This document shows, one piece after another, positions 8,092 through 18,360 of a DNA stretch of 43,017 bases. This stretch comes from Actinomycetes bacterium (GTDB taxonomy: Bacteria; Actinomycetota; Actinomycetes; S36-B12): the NCBI GenBank assembly GCA_024641635.1, contig JAHECS010000027.1:1-43017 (forward strand), read 5' to 3'. Each line of letters begins with the position of its first letter. Position 1 is the stretch's first letter. The translations under genes and the position numbers were made by a program. The notes beneath the pieces are model-generated. The model made no database searches. It worked only from the letters and a program-made list of their open reading frames with translations, and had not been told where the DNA came from.

Positions 8092-8559
8092 ATGGCGACC
8101 ACGACGAAGGGTCAGCGACTGCCTCCCCGTTGGTTCGTTGTCTCTGCCTGGCACGTGCACCGAGCCATCTATCGGGCGACCGCCGGGAGAATGGGGTTGT
8201 GGAGGCCCCGACCCGGCAAGTGGGGTGCTCTGCGTCTCACCACGACGGGTCGGCGGACCGGGCAGGCCCGAAGCGTGATGATCGGCTACTTCGAGGACGG
8301 CCCCAACCTCGTGTCGATGGCGATGAACGGCTGGGGAGCAGGTGAACCGGCCTGGTGGCTCAACCTGCAGGCCCACCCGGACGCCGTCGTCGACCTCCGC
8401 GGGGAGCACCGCGACGTACGTGGGCGCGCAGCAGCGGGAGTCGAGCGCGAGCGGCTGTGGCAGCAGTGGCGGGAGATCGACGAGGGCCTCGACGGATTCG
8501 CCGCCCTGCGGCCGACGGAGACGGCGGTCGTCGTGCTCGAGCCCCGCGCGGTCGGGTAG
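8092..8559 (+). CDS. Deazaflavin (F420)-dependent nitroreductase family protein (Ddn-like)
   Basis: 155 residues. The fold is the small split-barrel of Ddn/FGE-type F420H2-dependent reductases: an N-terminal helix with HRAIYRATAGRMG, then LRLTTTGRRTGQARSVMIGYFEDGPNLVSMAMNGWG and EPAWWLNLQAHPDAVVDLRGE, which are the near-invariant blocks of the family. Mycobacterial members reduce quinones and nitro-drugs with reduced F420; the natural substrate here is unknown. The ATG at 8092 follows a GAAGGA site about 10 bases upstream; a GTG at 8083 in frame is too close to that site. A TACCGT -10-like box at 8054-8059 would give a leader of about 26 bases. It converges on the alkylsulfatase gene with only 25 bases between stops. 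Confidence 0.9.
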   Translation: MATTTKGQRLPPRWFVVSAWHVHRAIYRATAGRMGLWRPRPGKWGALRLTTTGRRTGQARSVMIGYFEDGPNLVSMAMNGWGAGEPAWWLNLQAHPDAVVDLRGEHRDVRGRAAAGVERERLWQQWREIDEGLDGFAALRPTETAVVVLEPRAVG

Positions 8560-8584
8560 CGCGGGCCGATGCCGTCGTGACCGC

Positions 8585-10573
8585 TCAGCCCCCGGAGGAG
8601 TCCGCCAGAGGGTCCTGCACGAACGGGTCTGCGTCGCGATCCGCCGAGTCCCCTGCCGTGCCGGGCATGATCTCGAAGCCCAGCTCGAAGTGCGTCAACA
8701 GCCCGGCGAGGGTCTGCAGGACGCCGGCGTCGCCGTCGAGCGTCGCGGTGCCGTCGGCGATCTGCTGAAGGAGGGGGGCGGTTCCGATCATCGCCCGCTC
8801 GAGGTCGGATCGGTTGATCGTGATCGAGAGGTCCGCATCGTCGGCGAGGAAGCCCGCGAGGTTGGTCAGGGCCCCGTTGCTCAGCTCGACCACGAACGTC
8901 TCGTCCGTGTCGGGCGTGACCAGGTTGACGACGAACGCCTCACCCTCGGACCGGACGGGGTCCAGGCGGATGCCGAGGTAGTCGAGGAACTGGCTGGTCG
9001 ACAGCGCACTGATGAGATCCGGTCCGGTGGTCGATGGCGTGACCCCACCCGGGATCCCTGAGCGGAGCTCGAGGGCCGCAGCGAGGAAGCTGTTGCGAAC
9101 GCTGGCGCTCTCCTGCTGGTAGCCGACCTGCTCGAAGGCATCGGCCAATAGCTGGCGTGCTTCAGCGTTGCCCGGTTCCGCGTAGACCACCTTGTTCAGG
9201 ATCTCGATCGCGAGGAGGTACGCGCCCTCGCCGAGAAGCTCGCTCGCTCGGGACACGATTGCGTCGGCGCCGCCCATCATCTCCACGTACAGCGGTGCCG
9301 AATCACGTGGGGACAGGGGGATGAGTGTTGCCGGGTTGCCGTCCCAGTACCCGATGTACCGGTTGATGACCGCCCGCGAGTTGTGCGCCACCGAGCCGTG
9401 GTAGCTGCGTGCCGCCCACCTCTGGGCGAGGCTGTCAGGAACCCGGTAGACGTTGTGGATCTCGTTGATCGTCACGCCCTGGTTCGCCAGGTGAAGGACG
9501 CCGTTGTTCAGGTGCGCGTAGGTGTCCCGTTGAGTTCGCATGACCTCCTGGATGCGGTCGTTGCCCCATCTCGGCCAGGTGTGCGAGGCGAACATGACCT
9601 CCGCCTCGCGACCGAAGAGGTACAGGGCCTTGTTGATCTGGCGTGACCACTCGAGGGCGTCGCGGACCAGCGCGCCCCGGAGGGTGTAGATGTTGTGGAC
9701 CGTGGCGACGATGTTCTCGGCCGCCCAGAAGGCCTTCCAGTCGGGGAACCAGGTGTTCATCTCCGCGGGTGCCTCGGTGCCCGGCGTGTTCTGGAAGATC
9801 ATCCGCACACCGTCGACGGTGAGCTCCTGGATGTCGCCGGTGATGTCGACGGTTGGCGCGATGAGTCCCGAGGTACCTGCCGCGACGCCCTTGCCGATGG
9901 CCTGGTCGACATGGCCGAACGGGCTGCGATCGAGGAGCGAGCCGTACTGGTAGAACATCCGCCGGTTCATCGCATTCCCGGCGTAGACGTTCTCCGCGAC
10001 CGCGTGCTCGAGGAATCCCGATGGTGCGATCACTGGCACCTTGCCGCTGCGCACGTCGGCCACATCGACCACCCCGTGCGCCCCGCCGAAGTGATCGCCG
10101 TGGGAGTGCGAGTAGACGACGGCGACCACGGGGCGTTCGCCCAGGTGCTCGGTGACCAGGGCGAGGGCGGCGGCCGCGGTCTCCTTCGCGGTCAGCGGGT
10201 CGAAGACGATCCAACCCGTGTCGGACCTGATGAAGCTGATGTTCGCGAGATCGAAGCCACGAACCTGGTAGATCCGGTCTGGCACGACCTCGAACAGCCC
10301 GTACTCCATGTTGAGGATCGCCTGGCGCTGCAGCGACGGGTGGATGCTGTCGAAGTCCTGCCCGTCCAGCAGGAAGTCGTAGGCGCCGATGTTCCAGGCC
10401 ACATGCCCGGCCTCGGCCATGATCTGGCGGTACTCGGGCGCAGCGAGGAAGCCGCGTCGGGCCTCCTCGACGTCGCGACGGTCCCCGAACGGCAGGGAGT
10501 CACGAGCTGATTCCTGGGCCGCCACCGTTGAGGCCGAGGGCTGCTTGCCGAGAGGGTGGAAGTGCTCTGTCAT
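8585..10573 (-). CDS. SdsA-type alkyl sulfatase (metallo-beta-lactamase fold)
   Basis: 662 residues from the ATG at 10573, preceded by GGAGGT about 9 bases upstream. The zinc motif HSHGDH is at 156-161, downstream of VFDPLTAKETAAAALAL. The rest follows the SdsA1 plan: metallo-beta-lactamase domain, then AENIVATVHNIYTLRGA and LFASHTWPRWG-type segments, a helical dimerisation region (GYWDGNPATLIPLSP, then AYLLAIEILNKVVYAEPGN) and a C-terminal SCP-2-like domain (about 540-640) that holds the alkyl chain. The enzyme releases inorganic sulfate from primary alkyl sulfates such as SDS. Bacterial SdsA1 is secreted; here no signal peptide is visible, so the enzyme may stay in the cytosol. It is divergent from cellobiose phosphorylase; no functional link is evident. 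Confidence 0.93.
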   Translation of the reverse strand: MTEHFHPLGKQPSASTVAAQESARDSLPFGDRRDVEEARRGFLAAPEYRQIMAEAGHVAWNIGAYDFLLDGQDFDSIHPSLQRQAILNMEYGLFEVVPDRIYQVRGFDLANISFIRSDTGWIVFDPLTAKETAAAALALVTEHLGERPVVAVVYSHSHGDHFGGAHGVVDVADVRSGKVPVIAPSGFLEHAVAENVYAGNAMNRRMFYQYGSLLDRSPFGHVDQAIGKGVAAGTSGLIAPTVDITGDIQELTVDGVRMIFQNTPGTEAPAEMNTWFPDWKAFWAAENIVATVHNIYTLRGALVRDALEWSRQINKALYLFGREAEVMFASHTWPRWGNDRIQEVMRTQRDTYAHLNNGVLHLANQGVTINEIHNVYRVPDSLAQRWAARSYHGSVAHNSRAVINRYIGYWDGNPATLIPLSPRDSAPLYVEMMGGADAIVSRASELLGEGAYLLAIEILNKVVYAEPGNAEARQLLADAFEQVGYQQESASVRNSFLAAALELRSGIPGGVTPSTTGPDLISALSTSQFLDYLGIRLDPVRSEGEAFVVNLVTPDTDETFVVELSNGALTNLAGFLADDADLSITINRSDLERAMIGTAPLLQQIADGTATLDGDAGVLQTLAGLLTHFELGFEIMPGTAGDSADRDADPFVQDPLADSSGG

Positions 10574-10763
10574 CTGTCGACCTCCGTCTGCGAGACCGTG
10601 ACCTGCTGCCACTCGGTGTCCCTGTCCGACCCTAAGCGTCGGTGACTGGCTCAGCACGCGGGCTGCCCCCATCGTCCGGGTTCGCGGGCCGGTTCCGCCG
10701 CCGGAGCGTCGATAGGCTCGAGCGGCGGGGCGCCGGGCCAGGCGCTCGCAGGGAGGACACGCC
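10574..10763. promoter_or_regulatory. Divergent promoter region of the alkylsulfatase and cellobiose phosphorylase genes
   Basis: This 190-base gap separates two divergent genes. On the plus strand TAGGCT at 10713-10718 is a plausible -10 box for the phosphorylase, leaving a leader of about 40 bases that ends in AGGGAGGA. On the minus strand TAGGGT (10634-10629) is a plausible -10 for the alkylsulfatase. I see no clear -35 hexamers and no LacI-type operator palindrome (the kind that controls cellulose genes through CelR/CebR). Confidence 0.35.
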
Positions 10764-13232
10764 ATGCGGTTCGGTCACTTCGATGACGAGGCCCGCGAGT
10801 ACGTCATCACCACGCCGCGCACGCCGTATCCGTGGATCAACTACCTCGGCTCTGAGGGGTTCTTCTCGCTGCTGTCCCACCAGGCGGGCGGCTACAGCTT
10901 CTATCGCGATCCGCGCCTGCGCCGGCTGACCCGGTACCGCTACAACAACCTCCCGAACGACGCGGGTGGCCGATACCTCTACGTGAATGACGGCGGAGAT
11001 GTCTGGACGCCCTCGTGGTTGCCGGTGAAGGCGGACCTGGACCACTTCGAGGCACGGCACGGCCTGGGGTACTCGAGGATCACGGGGGAGCGGAACGGGA
11101 TCTCGGTGTCGACGACGTTCTTCGTGCCGCTTGGTGAGAACGCCGAGGTGCAGCGGATCGCCGTGACGAACACGTCCGACGTCCCGAAGGACGTCACGCT
11201 GTTCTCCTTCGTCGAGTTCTGCCTCTGGAACGCGCACGACGACCAGACCAACTACCAGCGCAACCTGTCCATCGGCGAGGTGGAGGTCGAGCAGGACGGA
11301 CCGTTCGGGTCGGCGATCTACCATCGCACCGAGTACCGGGAGCGGCGCGACCACTACGCGGTCTTCGCGGTCAACGCCCGGGCCGACGGGTTCGACACCG
11401 ACCGGGACGCCTTCCTCGGCCCGTTCAACAGCATGGCCGAGGCGGCCGTCCCACGGACCGGGCGCTCAGCCGACTCGGTTGCGTCCGGCTGGTATCCCAT
11501 CGGGTCGCACTCCATCCGGGTCGATCTCGCCCCGGGCGAGACCCGGGACCTGGTCATCGTCCTCGGCTACGTCGAGAACCCTGCTGATGCGAAGTGGGAG
11601 GACGATGCCCACCAGGTGGTCGACAAGCGGCGGGCGCACGAGCTGCTGGCCCGATTCGCGAGCGCCGAGCAGGCCGATGCCGCCCTCGATGCGCTGAAGC
11701 AGCACTGGACGGCGCTGCTGTCGACCTACCGAGTCTCGAGCACTGACGACAAGCTCGACCGGATGGTCAACATCTGGAACCAGTACCAGTGCATGGTCAC
11801 CTTCAACATGTCGCGTTCGGCCTCGTACTTCGAGACCGGCATCGGCCGCGGCATGGGCTTCCGTGACTCGAACCAGGATCTGCTGGGGTTCGTCCACCTG
11901 ATCCCGGAACGCGCACGCGAGCGGATCCTCGACATCGCCGCCACGCAGCTCCCGGACGGCTCCGCGTACCACCAGTACCAGCCCCTCACCAAGCGCGGGA
12001 ACGACGACATCGGCTCGGGCTTCAACGACGATCCGCTCTGGCTCATCGCCGGGGTCGTCGCGTACGTGAAGGAGACGGGGGACTTCTCCATCCTCGACGA
12101 GCAGGTTCCGTTCGACAACGACCCGGCACAGGCGGAATCACTTCTCGAGCACCTCACCCGGTCCTTCGAGTTCACGGTTTCGCACCTGGGACCGCACGGG
12201 CTTCCGCTCATCGGTCGTGCCGACTGGAACGACTGCCTGAACCTGAACTGCTTCTCCACCACCCCGGGAGAGTCGTTCCAGACCACCGAGAACCAGGAGG
12301 GCGGCGTCGCCGAGTCCGTGTTCATCGCGGCGCAGTTCGTCCTGTACGGAGCGCAGTACGCGGAGCTGGCGCGTCGGCTGGGGAAGGTCCAGACGGCCGA
12401 TCGTGCCGACGAACTGGTCGGAGCGATGCGCCGATCGGTGCACGATCACGGGTGGGACGGCGAGTGGTTCCTGCGCGCCTATGACTACTACGGCAAGCCC
12501 GTCGGCACCGATGCCGATCCCGAGGGCAAGATCTGGATCGAGCCGCAGGGTTTCGCCGTCATGGGCGGAATGGGGGTGGAACCGGGCGACGACGGCTCGA
12601 CGCCACGGGCACTTCGTGCGCTCGACTCCGTCGAGAGATTGCTCGGGACGCCTCACGGCCTGGTCCTGCAGTACCCGGCCTATACGACGTATCAGGTTCA
12701 GCTCGGCGAGGTCTCGACGTACCCGCCCGGCTACAAGGAGAACGGCGGCATCTTCTCCCACAACAACCCGTGGGTGATCATCGCGGAGACGATGGTCGGC
12801 CGCGGTGCGCAGGCTTTCGACCACTACAAGCGGATCACCCCGGCGTACCGCGAAGGCATTTCCGACGTGCACCGCCTGGAGCCGTACGTCTACGCGCAGA
12901 TGATCGCCGGCAAGCAGGCGGTCCGTGCCGGCGAGGCGAAGAACTCGTGGCTCACGGGCACTGCCGCATGGACCTTCGTCGCCGTGTCCCAGTACCTGCT
13001 CGGCGTGCGTCCGGACTACGACGGACTGGTCGTCGATCCCCAGATCGGACCCGACGTGCCGTCGTTCACGGTGACGCGCAAGGCGCGTGGTGCGACCTAC
13101 GTCATCCGGGTGGAGAACTCGGGCGAGGCCGGGAGCCGAGGCAGGCTGGTGGTCGATGGGGCTCCCATCCCAGGCAACGTCGTCCCCTACGCCGCGGAGG
13201 GCACGACCGTTCGCGTCGATGTGACCCTGTGA
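10764..13232 (+). CDS. cbp: Cellobiose phosphorylase (GH94)
   Basis: 822 residues, the length of the Cellulomonas gilvus enzyme, and the sequence looks closely similar from the first residues ([17 protein letters not shown]) to the last. The N-terminal beta-sandwich is followed by a helical linker and the (alpha/alpha)6 barrel; the catalytic acid falls in [14 protein letters not shown], with DWND at 487-490, so D490 matches the numbering of the characterised enzyme. [13 protein letters not shown] and the phosphate-site region are present. It splits cellobiose with inorganic phosphate to alpha-glucose-1-phosphate and glucose in the cytosol, saving one ATP per disaccharide. The ATG has GGGAGGA 7-13 bases upstream. 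No ABC transporter or beta-glucosidase lies beside it, so cellobiose uptake must be encoded elsewhere. Confidence 0.96.
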   Translation: MRFGHFDDEAREYVITTPRTPYPWINYLGSEGFFSLLSHQAGGYSFYRDPRLRRLTRYRYNNLPNDAGGRYLYVNDGGDVWTPSWLPVKADLDHFEARHGLGYSRITGERNGISVSTTFFVPLGENAEVQRIAVTNTSDVPKDVTLFSFVEFCLWNAHDDQTNYQRNLSIGEVEVEQDGPFGSAIYHRTEYRERRDHYAVFAVNARADGFDTDRDAFLGPFNSMAEAAVPRTGRSADSVASGWYPIGSHSIRVDLAPGETRDLVIVLGYVENPADAKWEDDAHQVVDKRRAHELLARFASAEQADAALDALKQHWTALLSTYRVSSTDDKLDRMVNIWNQYQCMVTFNMSRSASYFETGIGRGMGFRDSNQDLLGFVHLIPERARERILDIAATQLPDGSAYHQYQPLTKRGNDDIGSGFNDDPLWLIAGVVAYVKETGDFSILDEQVPFDNDPAQAESLLEHLTRSFEFTVSHLGPHGLPLIGRADWNDCLNLNCFSTTPGESFQTTENQEGGVAESVFIAAQFVLYGAQYAELARRLGKVQTADRADELVGAMRRSVHDHGWDGEWFLRAYDYYGKPVGTDADPEGKIWIEPQGFAVMGGMGVEPGDDGSTPRALRALDSVERLLGTPHGLVLQYPAYTTYQVQLGEVSTYPPGYKENGGIFSHNNPWVIIAETMVGRGAQAFDHYKRITPAYREGISDVHRLEPYVYAQMIAGKQAVRAGEAKNSWLTGTAAWTFVAVSQYLLGVRPDYDGLVVDPQIGPDVPSFTVTRKARGATYVIRVENSGEAGSRGRLVVDGAPIPGNVVPYAAEGTTVRVDVTL

Positions 13233-13276
13233 CGCACGCGCCGCGTCCGGGGCGGCGCGGGCCCTGACGTTCCGGT

Positions 13277-13295
13277 CGCCGCTACCCGAGCGGCG
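13277..13295. terminator. Hairpin between convergent cellobiose phosphorylase and hydrolase genes
   Basis: CGCCGCT at 13277-13283 and AGCGGCG at 13289-13295 pair perfectly around ACCCG. It lies 45 bases after the phosphorylase stop and 7 bases beyond the convergent hydrolase stop, so it could end transcripts from both sides. No T-run is present. Confidence 0.4.
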
Positions 13296-13301
13296 TGCGT
13301 C

Positions 13302-14147
13302 TCAGGCGGCTCGAGGGCCTGAGGAAGGCCGGATGATCGCAACCGGAGCGCGCCCGTCGGTCCCCGCATCCGACGTCAGCGGCGAACCTGCGATGAACTC
13401 GGACACGAGGCGCGCGAGCTCGCGCGGATGGCTGAAATTGATCGCATGGGCGGCGCCCCTGATGATGGCGGCCGTCGTCGGGGCCGACCGTGCCTTGGCC
13501 AGCTGGCGTATCCGCTCGGGTGGCGGGAGCAGCGGATCACGTGTCCCGAGCACGGCCAGCAGCGGAACATCGAGACGCATGAGGGCGGTCGCCGCGTCGA
13601 AACGGGTCATGGCGACGAACAGGCGCAGTGCCTCCAGCATGCCGAAGTGCAGGTAGTCGGGAACCGCGACCGTCGCCATGGACACGGGTTCCCGAGGAGC
13701 GTCGGCGGCCAGCTGTGCCATCGCCCGGAGCAGGGGCCGGTTGTGCAGCCCTCCCGCCGGAGAGACCATCACGGCCCGCTCGATCCGGTCCGGATGCCGC
13801 TCGGCCAACGCCGCCAGGATGGCGCACCCGAGCGAGTTCCCGACGATCGTCGCTCTCTCCACGTCGACGGCGTCCAGGATCGACACCGCCATGTCCGCGA
13901 GTGCCGGAACCGTCGGCGCGTTGTCTGCGCGCGGGCTCCGACCGAAGCCGGGCAGGTCCGGAACGAAGGTCGGATGCACGTCCGCCAGCAGCTCTGCGGT
14001 GGGCACCATGTACGCGCCGGAGATGGCGAATCCGTGCAGGTGGAGGACTGGTGGCGCGCCCGTCTCCGGATCGCTGCGCCGCAGGAAGACGGGGGTTCCC
14101 CCAGCCAGCACCCATTCCTCGCGGAGCGGTGACCTGTCCTCAGGCAT
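13302..14147 (-). CDS. Alpha/beta hydrolase
   Basis: 281 residues with a complete catalytic set: the oxyanion HGF near residue 38-40, nucleophile Ser105 in GNSLG (103-107), Asp204 in LGTRDPLLPP and His234 in GAAHAINFSHP. The overall pattern (PDLPGFGRSPRAD, then VSPAGGLHNRPLL) is that of meta-cleavage-product hydrolases/haloperoxidase-like esterases. Substrate cannot be deduced. There is no signal peptide, so it is cytosolic. The ATG at 14147 lies 6 bases after a TAGAGT box, so this gene is probably translated from a leaderless transcript; no Shine-Dalgarno is visible. It is divergent from the ATPase operon. Confidence 0.92.
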   Translation of the reverse strand: MPEDRSPLREEWVLAGGTPVFLRRSDPETGAPPVLHLHGFAISGAYMVPTAELLADVHPTFVPDLPGFGRSPRADNAPTVPALADMAVSILDAVDVERATIVGNSLGCAILAALAERHPDRIERAVMVSPAGGLHNRPLLRAMAQLAADAPREPVSMATVAVPDYLHFGMLEALRLFVAMTRFDAATALMRLDVPLLAVLGTRDPLLPPPERIRQLAKARSAPTTAAIIRGAAHAINFSHPRELARLVSEFIAGSPLTSDAGTDGRAPVAIIRPSSGPRAA

Positions 14148-14153
14148 GCCCGA

Positions 14154-14159
14154 ACTCTA
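14154..14159 (-). promoter_or_regulatory. -10 box (TAGAGT) abutting the alpha/beta hydrolase start
   Basis: TAGAGT on the minus strand is followed by six bases and then the ATG at 14147, so the predicted transcript start coincides with the start codon. The hexamer 17 bases further upstream (TGGGCC) is a poor -35. Confidence 0.5.
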
Positions 14160-14315
14160 GGTGGCCGACGGGTTCCGGCCCAGCCCCCACGAGGCGGGTC
14201 GGCCGGGCGGCGGGACGAGGTGTGGTGCGCCTGGCCTGCGGACTCTGACCAAGGCTTCGACGGCAGGCACGCGCGAGAATGAGGGCAACGACTCACCCGA
14301 GGTGGGGTGGTCATT

Positions 14316-14780
14316 GTGGCTGTGCGAGACCTGCTGGATCGGTTCCGGCCCGCCGGCACACCGGGTGCCGCCGCGCCCTCGGGCGTTCCCGTGGACAGGA
14401 ACCGGCAGCGCGAGGACGAACTCATGCCGGTGCTCGTGCTCCTCGCCGAGACGGAGCAGGAGTCAGACGCGGTGCGCCGGAGCGGCCGAGATCGGGCGGA
14501 GCATGCCCGGTCTGAGGCGAACGCGGTCGCCGCCTCCACGGTGGCCACGGCCAGGGACCAGGCCGAAGCGGCCCGGGCTGAGGCGGCTGCCCGACAGCAC
14601 CGGATCAACGAAGCTCGCGCCGCGGACGAGATGAAGGCGGCCCACCGGCGTGCGGGCGAGATCGCGTCGACAGCGTCCGAACGGAGCCCGGCCGTGGTCG
14701 ACGCTGCGGTGCAGGCTGTGCGAGCGGCGCTGCTCAGCCCCCTAGGGGCGCGTTCGACGACTACCGGCGGGTCGTCATGA
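14316..14780 (+). CDS. V/A-type ATPase peripheral-stalk subunit (G/H type)
   Basis: 154 residues. After a proline-rich N-terminus the protein is almost entirely Ala/Glu/Arg/Gln helix from about residue 40 to 130 (AETEQESDAVRRSGRDRAEHARSEA and so on), a long parallel coiled coil as in subunit G/H, the stator partner of subunit E. It is the first gene of the ATPase operon and its stop overlaps subunit C (ATGA), which supports the call more than sequence alone. Start choice: GTG at 14316 is 10 bases after GAGGTGG; GTG at 14307 and 14322 are alternatives. The ~160 bases upstream hold the operon promoter; GAGAAT at 14275-14280 is the best -10 candidate but weak. Confidence 0.75.
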   Translation: MAVRDLLDRFRPAGTPGAAAPSGVPVDRNRQREDELMPVLVLLAETEQESDAVRRSGRDRAEHARSEANAVAASTVATARDQAEAARAEAAARQHRINEARAADEMKAAHRRAGEIASTASERSPAVVDAAVQAVRAALLSPLGARSTTTGGSS

Positions 14781-15703
14781 GCGCCCGTTGGGTGGCAGCC
14801 ACCGTGCGCGCACGCGCGGCCGGCCGCCGTCGACTCGGTTCCGCACAGGTTCGCGCGCTCGCGGCCTCGCCCTCCTTGGGAGAGGCGCTCGGTCGACTCA
14901 GTTCCGGCCCCTACGGGCACGACGTCCACACGGGGCAGTCGCTGCGGCAGGCGCAACACGGTGTCTCAGCCACCTTCCTCTGGGGTCAGCGGGTGCTGGC
15001 CGGGTGGCTCGGCCCCGGCGGCGGAGAGGCGATGCGTGTGCTGGCGGGATGGGCCGAGATAGCGAACGTGGACGCCCTGCTGGCCACCTACTCGGGCGAT
15101 TCCGACGTCGCCCCCGCGTACGAGTTGGGGACGCTGGCGACGGCCTGGCCACACCTGGCGACCGCGGGGAACAGGGCGGAGCTGCGTGAGTCGTTGGCAC
15201 GATCCGCGTGGGGCGATCCCGGTTCCGAGGACCAGCGCGACATCCAGGCCGCCATGCGCCTGACGTGGTGCTCCAGGGTGTCGTCGTCCGTGCCCGAGAC
15301 GGCCGACTGGGCGGCCGGTGCCGCCACTCTCGTCACGGCTCACGAGCTGATGGATCCCCTGTCACGGCCCAGCCCGGCGTTCGCCGGCCAGGTCGCACGG
15401 GCCCTCGGCCCACGTGCCGTCGCGTGCACGTCACTCGACGAGCTGCGAGAGGCCGTGCCGTCGTCCGCGAGGTGGGTTCTCGCCGACGTGGTCGGCCCCG
15501 ACGACCTCTGGCGGGCCGAGTCAGCGTGGTGGCGCCGCCTGGAGATCGACGGCGCTCGCTTGGCGCGGTCGCCGGGTTTCGACATCGTGCCCGTCGTCGG
15601 CGTCATCGCGCTGCTGGCCGTGGACGCGTGGCGCGTCCGGGCCGCGCTCGAGCTCGCTGACCGGGGAGGCCGACCGATGGAGGTCTTCGATGCCGTCGTC
15701 TGA
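14777..15703 (+). CDS. atpC: V/A-type ATP synthase subunit C (d-type central connector)
   Basis: 308 residues, nearly all helix, with repeated Trp/Leu-rich segments and no membrane span, as in subunit C/d, the funnel that sits on the K-ring and couples it to the central shaft subunits D and F. The family's C-terminal block is recognisable: a helix ending VVGVIALLAVDAWRVRAALELADRGG then EVFDAV. Sequence similarity to characterised archaeal C subunits is weak, so the call leans on size, composition, that C-terminal pattern and its fixed place before subunit I. The start overlaps the previous stop as ATGA. The C-terminal end runs past the first possible ATG of subunit I. Confidence 0.85.
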   Translation: MSARWVAATVRARAAGRRRLGSAQVRALAASPSLGEALGRLSSGPYGHDVHTGQSLRQAQHGVSATFLWGQRVLAGWLGPGGGEAMRVLAGWAEIANVDALLATYSGDSDVAPAYELGTLATAWPHLATAGNRAELRESLARSAWGDPGSEDQRDIQAAMRLTWCSRVSSSVPETADWAAGAATLVTAHELMDPLSRPSPAFAGQVARALGPRAVACTSLDELREAVPSSARWVLADVVGPDDLWRAESAWWRRLEIDGARLARSPGFDIVPVVGVIALLAVDAWRVRAALELADRGGRPMEVFDAVV

Positions 15704-15722
15704 GCGGGGCGGACCCGTACGG

Positions 15723-17590
<1,868 letters not shown>

Positions 17591-17593
17591 GCG

Positions 17594-17836
17594 ATGAGCC
17601 GGATCGTCGTCCTGGGTGAGCGCAGTCGCGTTGCAGGCTTCGCCCTGACGGGCGTCGAGGTCGTCGTCGCCGACGATGACTCGAGCGCCGTGGCGGCCTG
17701 GAACGGACTCGGACCGGACGTCGCCGTGCTCGTTCTCACGCCGGGGGCGGCCGAAGCCCTGACGGATGTGCTCAGTCGTGAGCGGCCGACGCCGGGGCGA
17801 CCCCTTCCGGTCGTCATGCCGGAGGTGACCTGGTGA
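17594..17836 (+). CDS. atpF: V/A-type ATP synthase subunit F
   Basis: 80 residues, at the short end for subunit F (about 100). A strand (RIVVLGERSRVAGFALTGVEVV) is followed by helix and a second strand DVAVLVLTP, then a Pro-rich end. The order fits the Rossmann-like F domain; the C-terminal helix that inserts between D and the AB hexamer is short or absent here. Subunit F sits on the central shaft and modulates rotation. The ATG at 17594 is 3 bases after the subunit K stop; GGGGAAGG at about 17579 serves as ribosome site. The stop overlaps subunit E's GTG. Confidence 0.85.
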   Translation: MSRIVVLGERSRVAGFALTGVEVVVADDDSSAVAAWNGLGPDVAVLVLTPGAAEALTDVLSRERPTPGRPLPVVMPEVTW

Positions 17837-18360
17837 GCGGACAGCTCGACGTCTCGGCCGCGCGCGCGGCCCTGGCTCCCGTGCGCTCGGCGGTGCTCGA
17901 CGCGGCCCACGCCGAGTCCGAGCGCGTGCTCACGGCAGCAGAGGACGATGCGCGCTCCCTGATCGCGGACGCCGAGGCGCGGGCCAGCGCGCTCGTCGAC
18001 CTCGCACGGAAGGAGGGCGACGCCGACGCCGCTGTGGCCCTCGCCACGGAGCGGTCCCGGGCTCGTCGCCGCGCGAGGGGAGTCGTGCTGAAGGCCCAGG
18101 GAGATGCCCATGCTGCCCTTGTTGCCGCAGCACGCTCGGCGGTCACGCGGCTCGCGGACGACGACGAGTGGCCGGCGATGCGCGAGGTCCTCCTCGATCG
18201 ACTTCACGACGCCCTCGGTCCCGACGCCGAGGTGGTCGACATGGACGGAGGCATAACGGGACGCTCCGGGGCCGTCGAACTGGATCTCAGCCTCGCTCAG
18301 CTCGCCGACTCCGCGCTCGGCGCCATGGGCGCCAGGATCGAGGAGGTGTGGCAGCCGTGA
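17833..18360 (+). CDS. atpE: V/A-type ATP synthase subunit E (peripheral stalk)
   Basis: 175 residues. The N-terminal ~95 residues form an Ala/Glu/Arg-rich helix (ESERVLTAAEDDARSLIADAEARA), which pairs with subunit G/H in the stator. The C-terminal ~80 residues form the globular head that binds the top of subunit B: a helix (EVLLDRLHDAL), a strand (EVVDMDGGITGRSG, corresponding to the family's 'GGvvl' turn), and a last helix ending in EEVWQP. The start is GTG overlapping the F stop (GTGA). Confidence 0.88.
   Translation: MSGQLDVSAARAALAPVRSAVLDAAHAESERVLTAAEDDARSLIADAEARASALVDLARKEGDADAAVALATERSRARRRARGVVLKAQGDAHAALVAAARSAVTRLADDDEWPAMREVLLDRLHDALGPDAEVVDMDGGITGRSGAVELDLSLAQLADSALGAMGARIEEVWQP

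Noticed and set aside
15690-15722. ATG at 15690 as start of subunit I
   Set aside because: It would overlap subunit C by 14 bases and add a Ser/Gly/Arg stretch unlike the family's first strand; 15723 opens directly with the strand. It cannot be excluded.
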